Position numbers and translations under genes: made by a program
In this document: in pieces, positions 58,897 to 64,000 of the stretch
Layout of the letters: each line of letters begins with the position of its first letter
Position numbering within the stretch: the stretch's first letter is position 1
The notes under the pieces: model-generated
What the model was told of the DNA's origin: nothing
Database searches by the model: none
The model's input: the letters and a program-made list of their open reading frames with translations, nothing else
NCBI GenBank assembly: GCA_021397835.1
Contig: JAJFZO010000396.1
Coordinates: forward strand, 1,302,001 to 1,366,000
Direction: 5' to 3'
Length of the DNA stretch: 64,000 nucleotides
Origin: Moringa oleifera
Lineage: Eukaryota > Streptophyta > Magnoliopsida > Brassicales > Moringaceae

Positions 58897-60091
58897 GGCC
58901 ATCTCCAACGAGACGAGAAAACGGCAATTTGCCGTCAAAATTATAGTGAAACCGTCTCCAACGAGACGGTAAATTAGGTTCACCAATTTGGTGCAGCTAC
59001 AGTATTGCACCAAATTTGGTGCAATACTGTAGCTGCACCAAATTGGTGAAATATTAAAATATATATATTTTTTATAAATTACTTTTTTAAAGGTTTTAAA
59101 TCAAATATATTTTTGATTAATAATTTAATAAATATATGATATTACTAGAAAAAAAATTATACCATTAAGAATATCTCATCAAGATCTTCAAAATAAGACC
59201 AATATTCAATATATAATTTTGTTTTATTTAAATTATTAATAATAATAATTTATTTAATTAATAATAAAATTATATATACTATTAATATTATTATTTAAAA
59301 ATATATAAAAATTTAAAATAATTTATAATTTATGATATAATTTAAATTTTTGCATGAACATGATAAAAATAAATTTTTTTCAATTGATAACACAGTACAA
59401 TAAATATAACAACACATTAACGATTACAACTTAAACTGAAATTACAACATTAATTAAAATTAAAATACTTTAACAATAATAAACTAACCTTAAAACTATT
59501 TAAAATGTGGGAAAGTCAAAAATAAAGAGGCTCATTTTGCACTTCGTGATGCATTGATTGAACATCTGTGGAATCGTCATGGTAATTCAGAAAACTAAAT
59601 ATTGTAATGTGTTAGTGATTTTATTTTATCTTGTACCAATTATGTAATGAAATTTTAATATCGATTTGAATCATGTATGTAAAATTACTCTATCAAAAAA
59701 TTATATATTATCGTAAAAATATAAGTAACTCATAAAAATAATTAAGTTAAAATTACGGTAAAAATTTTTTTTATAAAATTTAGTTGATAAATTATTAATT
59801 TTAAAATTATTAAAAATTATAATTTATTATAAAATATTAATTTTAAAAAAATATATAAATAAAAATAAAAATTTTAAATTATATTAATTATTTTAAAATA
59901 TTTATAAATTATTTAATATTTATAAATATTTTTATTAAGAATTATTATTTATATTATTAAAATAATATTATAACACCAATTTGGTGTCAATGGGTTGGAG
60001 ATGAAAAAAATTTGGTGTTAGAATATTCTAAAAAGATTCTTTTTTAACACCAAATTGGTGTTAAATTTGGTGTTTTGGGTTGGAGATGGTC
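58897..60091. mobile_element. PIF/Harbinger element in the viral leader
   Basis: Terminal inverted repeats GGCCATCTCCAAC (58897-) and GTTGGAGATGGTC (ending 60091) are flanked by the 3-bp direct repeat TAA (58894-58896 and 60092-60094), the TWA target duplication of PIF/Harbinger. The element is 1195 bp. Subterminal words CACCAATTTGGTG / CACCAAATTGGTG recur at both ends. A C-terminal transposase remnant is inside, so it derives from an autonomous element by deletion. The insertion lies between the viral TATA box and the primer-binding site, after viral integration or in the viral DNA. Confidence 0.85.
59516..59598 (+). pseudogene. Harbinger transposase C-terminal remnant
   Basis: The frame ending in TAA at 59596-59598 reads EAHFALRDALIEHLWNRHGN, the typical C-terminal end of plant PIF/Harbinger (DDE_4) transposases, where DLIEHIW-like residues end the protein. 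Everything upstream has been lost. Confidence 0.65.
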
Positions 60092-60570
60092 TAATGCAAA
60101 CTTATAAAAATAAAGAAACATAAAACATATGTTTGATAAAGTGCGTCGTTACAAGTTAACGAATGCCACTATTTGGTTTTGGGGGTGAATACTTACAATC
60201 CAGTAGTCATTTGATTCCTTGCCAAAATGATAAGGCTAAGGGGACTAAAGGAGATTGTAAGATTCAAGTGTTGAATCTTGGGGGTGAGTTATCGGAGGAG
60301 ATAACTTCTGCCTTCTTGTGTCTTCATGTTCTCCTTTTATAGTGAGGAGAGCTTCTTGATTGTTCTCTTCTTTTTCTTGGGTGGTGTCTTATCTCTTAAG
60401 TGGGAATCTTTTGCTTTTGAGGTGTCCTTCTTTGGATGATGATTTTGTGAGTGGAGTTTCCTTTTCTTGGGTGGAATCTCCTTTTTGGTAGTGAAGATGG
60501 TGGAGAGTCTTGTCTTGTTTTTGAGTGGAGGCCAACTCAGCTTTTCTTTTCCAACGGAAAAGTAGTGAGT
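60092..60570 (-). promoter_or_regulatory. Viral promoter with TATA box
   Basis: The minus strand has CTATAAAAGG (60333-60342), a strong TATA box. Transcription would start about 30 nt downstream and run through the leader. Without the Harbinger insertion the distance to the primer site would be about 400 nt, fitting the terminally redundant RNA of caulimovirids. No enhancer was identified. Confidence 0.55.
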
Positions 60571-60574
60571 GAAG

Positions 60575-60890
60575 GTTGGCCAGGTGTTTGGTCTTTTGTC
60601 CTTCTCGCTTGATGGCCTTGGATTCCTACTTATCCGTTGCCTTTTATTCTTTGGTTAGCTAGGAGTTTGGTCTTTTGTCCTTCTCGCTTGATGGCCTTGG
60701 ATTCCTGCTTATCCGTTGCCTTTTATTCTTTGGTTAGCTAGGAGTTTGGTCTTTTGTCCTTCTCGCTTGATGGCCTTGGATTCTTGCTTATCCGTTGCCT
60801 TTTATTCTTTGGTTGGCCAGGTGTTTGGTCTTTTGTCCTTCTCGCTTGATGGCCTTGGATTCCTTCTTATCCATTGCCCTTTGTGCTTTG
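60575..60890. repeat. 79-bp tandem repeat, four copies, upstream of viral promoter
   Basis: GTCTTTTGTCCTTCTCGCTT occurs at 60591, 60670, 60749 and 60828, a period of exactly 79 bp, with GATGGCCTTGGATTCCT and TATCCGTTGCCTTTTATTC in each unit. Copies are nearly identical. The array lies 240 bp upstream of the viral TATA box on the minus strand and could act as an enhancer array. Confidence 0.93.
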
Positions 60891-60965
60891 GATGTCCTGC
60901 ATATAATTGAAAAATTCTTTTTCTTTCTTTTTTCTCTTTTCTTTTGTCTTTTTTCTCTTTTTTTT

Positions 60966-61545
60966 TTATGGGCTCCGGCCTTGGAGCATTGAGTTAACGC
61001 TTGAATTATCATCATCTTGATCTTGGAGATTGGGGCTGAAGAGGATATCATCAGCGTCCATGAAGTCTTCATTACCCGAGAAGGATAGGTTGATATGAAT
61101 GTGAGAAGGGCCCCATATCTTGTAGGTGCATCCTTCTGCAATTAGGGTTCTGTGGGTCCACCAGTATGGAGGAACTCGAAGGTTTTGATGGTGCATGAGA
61201 TGTTGATAGAAGTCTTAGTTGTTGATCTCATGGAATTCTTGAGGAGGATGGGCTAGAAACATGTCTTGGGTGGCCGAAAGGAAAATTAGGTCTTGGGCCG
61301 GTGTTTCTGTGAGGCCATGTGTTTGGGGTATTGCTGATACTATTTTGATTGGTTCTGGGTTGGATTGCCCATACTCGACAGCTAGTTGGAATCTAGTTCC
61401 AAAAGGTCTGAGCTGGAGGACATTGGTTATGATGAGTTGGTCAATCATTTAGGTGCACCACAATCTGTACTCATGTAATGTAAAAAGCTGGTAGTTTGCC
61501 TTTAAGAATTTCAGAAGTGGATCTTACAACATAGTCAGTATAGTA
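60966..61545 (-). pseudogene. C-terminal part of viral polyprotein
   Basis: Frames 61448-61215 and 61196-60966 are one protein broken by stops (first near 61449). Conserved-looking blocks are NVLQLRPFGTRFQLAVEYG and LRVPPYWWTHRTLIAEGC, ending with an acidic tail. It lies just upstream of the promoter region, the place of the end of the polymerase polyprotein or a following gene in caulimovirids. I do not recognise a named domain. Confidence 0.5.
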
Positions 61546-61560
61546 ACTCCAACTGGTTTT

Positions 61561-62061
61561 TTTTTTTAAATATATCAAAAAGTTATCTATTTTATTTATA
61601 ATTTTAAAATTAAAATTTTAAATATATATTTTTTAATTTTATATTTTTATTAAAATTTTAATATAATTTAATAATATTAATAGTTCTATGCATAATTGAT
61701 GCACATATAATTATTTTTAATATCTTTTTAAATATTATAAAAATAAATAAAAATTATTTTTTATTTTAATTATTTTGTATTATATATTTTTATTAAATTT
61801 AATATAAAAATATGTATTTCATTTGTTTTAGTAATCTTTAAAATAATATTGAAGTGATTGTGTAAGTAAAATCATATATGCACCATGTGTATATTCAAAA
61901 CTATTAATAATAACAAAAATTATAAATAAAAATCTCACATTAAAAAATTAATAAAAATATAAATTTTAAATAAATTAATTTTTAAAAAATTAATTTAAAA
62001 ATAATTAATAAAATATAAAATTTTTAATATAATTAATTACTTTATATAAAAATTAAAAACA
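61561..62061. other. AT-rich flank of viral block
   Basis: Nothing recognised. The composition changes sharply at about 61560, marking the right border of viral DNA. Confidence 0.5.
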
Positions 62062-62151
62062 TTGTGTAGATAATAATTACTAATTAGTTATATTGGATAT
62101 TACATAAGAACTATGAGGCAGGATGGCTGAGTTGTCATGTTGTATTCTTTA
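62062..62151 (+). repeat. Short repeat, copy 2
   Basis: It is almost identical to 50131-50220 and is followed immediately by direct repeat copy 2. The left copy is followed immediately by viral DNA. Confidence 0.8.
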
Positions 62152-63512
62152 TCAATGAATGTTATTTCAAATATTTTAATTTAATTTAAAATTAAATTTT
62201 TATCTAATATAGTATAAAAAAATTTTATATTTTAATTTATTTTTTAAATTTAAATAATTCTTGATTCATAAATTATTTTTTATAAATTTTAAAATAATAT
62301 AATTTTAAAAAAAATTATTTTCAACACTCAATTTTTTTGAGATGATAATATGCATATCAAAATTTTTTATATAAGCTTTTTAATGTTTTGTCTTTCTAAA
62401 AAATTTAAATTAAATCAAATTAAAAACAATTCATACCTCAAAATTTGAATTAAAAAGTAAGTATAATTTTTAATTTTTTATATATTTTATTTTTATTTAA
62501 ATAAATAATTACATAACAAAAATAATATTATTAATTAATTACATTAAATACTAGATAAAAACTGAAGCGGGTGGTATTGGTTGAGTTGCCGTATCATATG
62601 TTTTATTAGTGAATCTTGCATTGATTATTCAAGTGGGACAAGTAATTTATAAATGAAAAGTTTGGATCACATAAGTATATGATTATTTAAGGAAATTTCG
62701 TTTACATAAAATAATGGATTTATACGGCAATCAATCTTGACAAAATTTTCAAATAATTAAGGTAATAATTTTGTAAATAACAATTCTTAATTACTTATTT
62801 ATTATTATATATTTAAAATTCAAAATAAAAAAGATATATATAAATTAATTAAAAAAATTTAAGTAAAGAGAGAATAAGCAAAATCGATTAGCCAAAGTAA
62901 AAAGAGGATAAAGAAAATTTGAATCCGTAAAGAAAAAAAAAAAGCATACAAAAGCTTTTGTTTTAATAATAAAATAGTTCTTTCTCACAATTTAATATAG
63001 ATAATGTTTGTACTAGTTAATTATATATTAAAAATAGTTTAAAATTTTTAAATGAATAATATTTGATTATCGTAGGTCCATAGTGTTTAATTTTAATTTG
63101 CTAGTATTTTTTTTATAAAAAAGAGACATTGTATGAATCAAATGCTTGGATAAATAGATTTATGTATAGTTGGTTTGATACTTATGATTATTTTATTAAT
63201 AATTTTTTTAAAGAGCATTTAATTTTATATTCTTATTATTGTTCAATAATATCTTGATTTGTTAAAATATTTATGATATGATTTATTGACATTTTAGTTT
63301 TTTTAATTATTCAAGTATTTAAAATATACATAAGTTAGCTATTATGTTTGCATTTTCTTTATCATAATCTTATTGTTTAAATAAAATTAAGATTTATATT
63401 AAATCATGTTATTAATAAGATATTAATAAAAATGCTTTAAAACATGCATAAATAAGTAAACTTCATTTTAATGTAGTGCAAAGAAAAATGTATATTAAAA
63501 GTTGAAGAAAAA
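62152..63512 (+). repeat. Direct repeat copy 2 (about 1.35 kb, AT-rich)
   Basis: It is homologous to 47960-49290, same orientation. It begins with TTATTTCAAATATTTTAATTT at about 62161 and ends near GCAAAGAAAAATG.ATATTAAAAGTTG. Copy 2 has an extra CATATGTTTTATTAGTG-type insertion at about 62598. No coding sequence. Confidence 0.85.
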
Positions 63513-64000
63513 CTTTTTGTAAAATAATATTAGAATAATGATAATAATAAAAAAATGATGATAATAGTTACAATAACCAAAAGAGAGGATAGCAAAATCA
63601 ATATCAACAAAAAGAGAAGATTTTATTAAAAAAATGATAAATATAATAATCATAATATAGTTATATAGTGAATATTTAATTTAATTTACCAATAAAAATT
63701 TTTATTTAATAATTTTAAAATTAAAATAAAAAACAACAAATATTAATATGATATTATTAATATAATAATAAAAAATAATGAAAATAGATAATAATATGAA
63801 AAATAGAATAAGAAATCAATTTAGAATTTCTAATTTTAGTTCAAGATTTTTTAATTTCTAATACTCAGAGATTTGATAATACATAAGTTTGTCACGTTTT
63901 GTGAAATTAATGCCTGGAAAAACCTAATTTTTTTAAAAAAATTAAAAGATTACATTAGCAGATCGAAACAAACAAGTTTTCATAAAAATTTTAAAATTGA
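63513..64000. other. AT-rich DNA at window end
   Basis: Rich in ATAATAATA runs. No feature is supportable. Confidence 0.5.

Larger units (their letters stand above)
50221..61560 (-). mobile_element. Endogenous pararetrovirus (Caulimoviridae type), rearranged and defective
   Basis: Minus-strand blocks, 5' to 3': polyprotein tail (61545-60966), tandem repeats and promoter, leader with initiator-tRNA-Met primer site (58692-58705), intron-like segment, movement protein, coat protein with a CCHC knuckle, protease fragment, then a second leader copy, other open frames, and protease-reverse transcriptase. A 30K-type movement protein, the tRNA-Met primer site and the lack of flanking LTRs argue for Caulimoviridae, not a Ty3 retrotransposon. 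Parts of at least two genome copies are joined, one protease copy is inverted, and most genes carry stops or shifts. The genus was not determined. Confidence 0.85.

Noticed and set aside
50221..61560. Ty3/gypsy LTR retrotransposon
   Set aside because: No LTRs flank the primer site, no integrase was seen, and a 30K movement protein is present, which points to Caulimoviridae.

Overview
This is a eudicot plant nuclear-genome window. The genes have introns with plant-type splice sites, the spacers are very AT-rich, and much of the DNA is decayed plant transposons plus an endogenous pararetrovirus. The species cannot be fixed from the sequence. A rosid-like dicot is plausible.

Three ordinary host genes can be supported. 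They are a two-exon ankyrin-repeat protein (6739-10175, +), a three-exon nuclear gene for mitochondrial ribosomal protein uS11m (21622-23161, +), whose first intron appears to be GC-AG, and a two-exon polyamine/amino-acid transporter of the PUT/LAT family (43606-47625, -). From memory, the uS11m and PUT genes are also near neighbours in Arabidopsis (At1g31817 and At1g31820/At1g31830), so this looks like conserved microsynteny stretched by about 20 kb of inserted transposons. A possible fourth transcription unit on the minus strand (about 11100-11940) has a TATA box and a telo-box promoter, but I do not recognise it.

Mobile DNA, left to right: (i) the end of a Mutator-like element (MULE) with the 3' end of a ULP1-protease gene (3-116, +) converging on a broken MURA transposase (729-3349, -), a 165-bp tandem array and a terminal inverted repeat near 4550; (ii) a hAT-like TTF/DUF4371 transposase relic (4636-6023, +); (iii) a zf-GRF relic (about 13726-13860); (iv) a second type of MULE transposase relic (14925-20335, -) split by about 2.3 kb of foreign DNA; (v) a much fuller copy of the first MULE type (about 25335-34630), again with MURA and ULP1/DUF1985 genes tail to tail; (vi) a MULE with recognisable long inverted repeats and a perfect 9-bp target duplication (34893-38015), carrying only the N-terminal part of a transposase.

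The right third (50221-61560) is a rearranged Caulimoviridae-type endogenous pararetrovirus, mostly on the minus strand. Movement protein, coat protein, protease, reverse transcriptase and the start of RNase H are present but broken. The initiator-tRNA-Met primer site, a TATA box and a 215-nt intron-like leader segment are also visible. The leader segment occurs twice, the protease occurs three times (once inverted), and a 1195-bp PIF/Harbinger element with a TAA target duplication sits in the viral leader. Both sides carry related AT-rich repeats (about 1.35 kb and about 90 bp).

Functionally the host genes are unrelated housekeeping or transport genes. The rest is a record of nested transposition and viral integration. 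The strongest candidates for something under-described are the twice-seen MURA/ULP1 convergent MULE with its ACGATT-type dispersed motif, and the viral leader intron that is conserved in length and splice sites in two copies.
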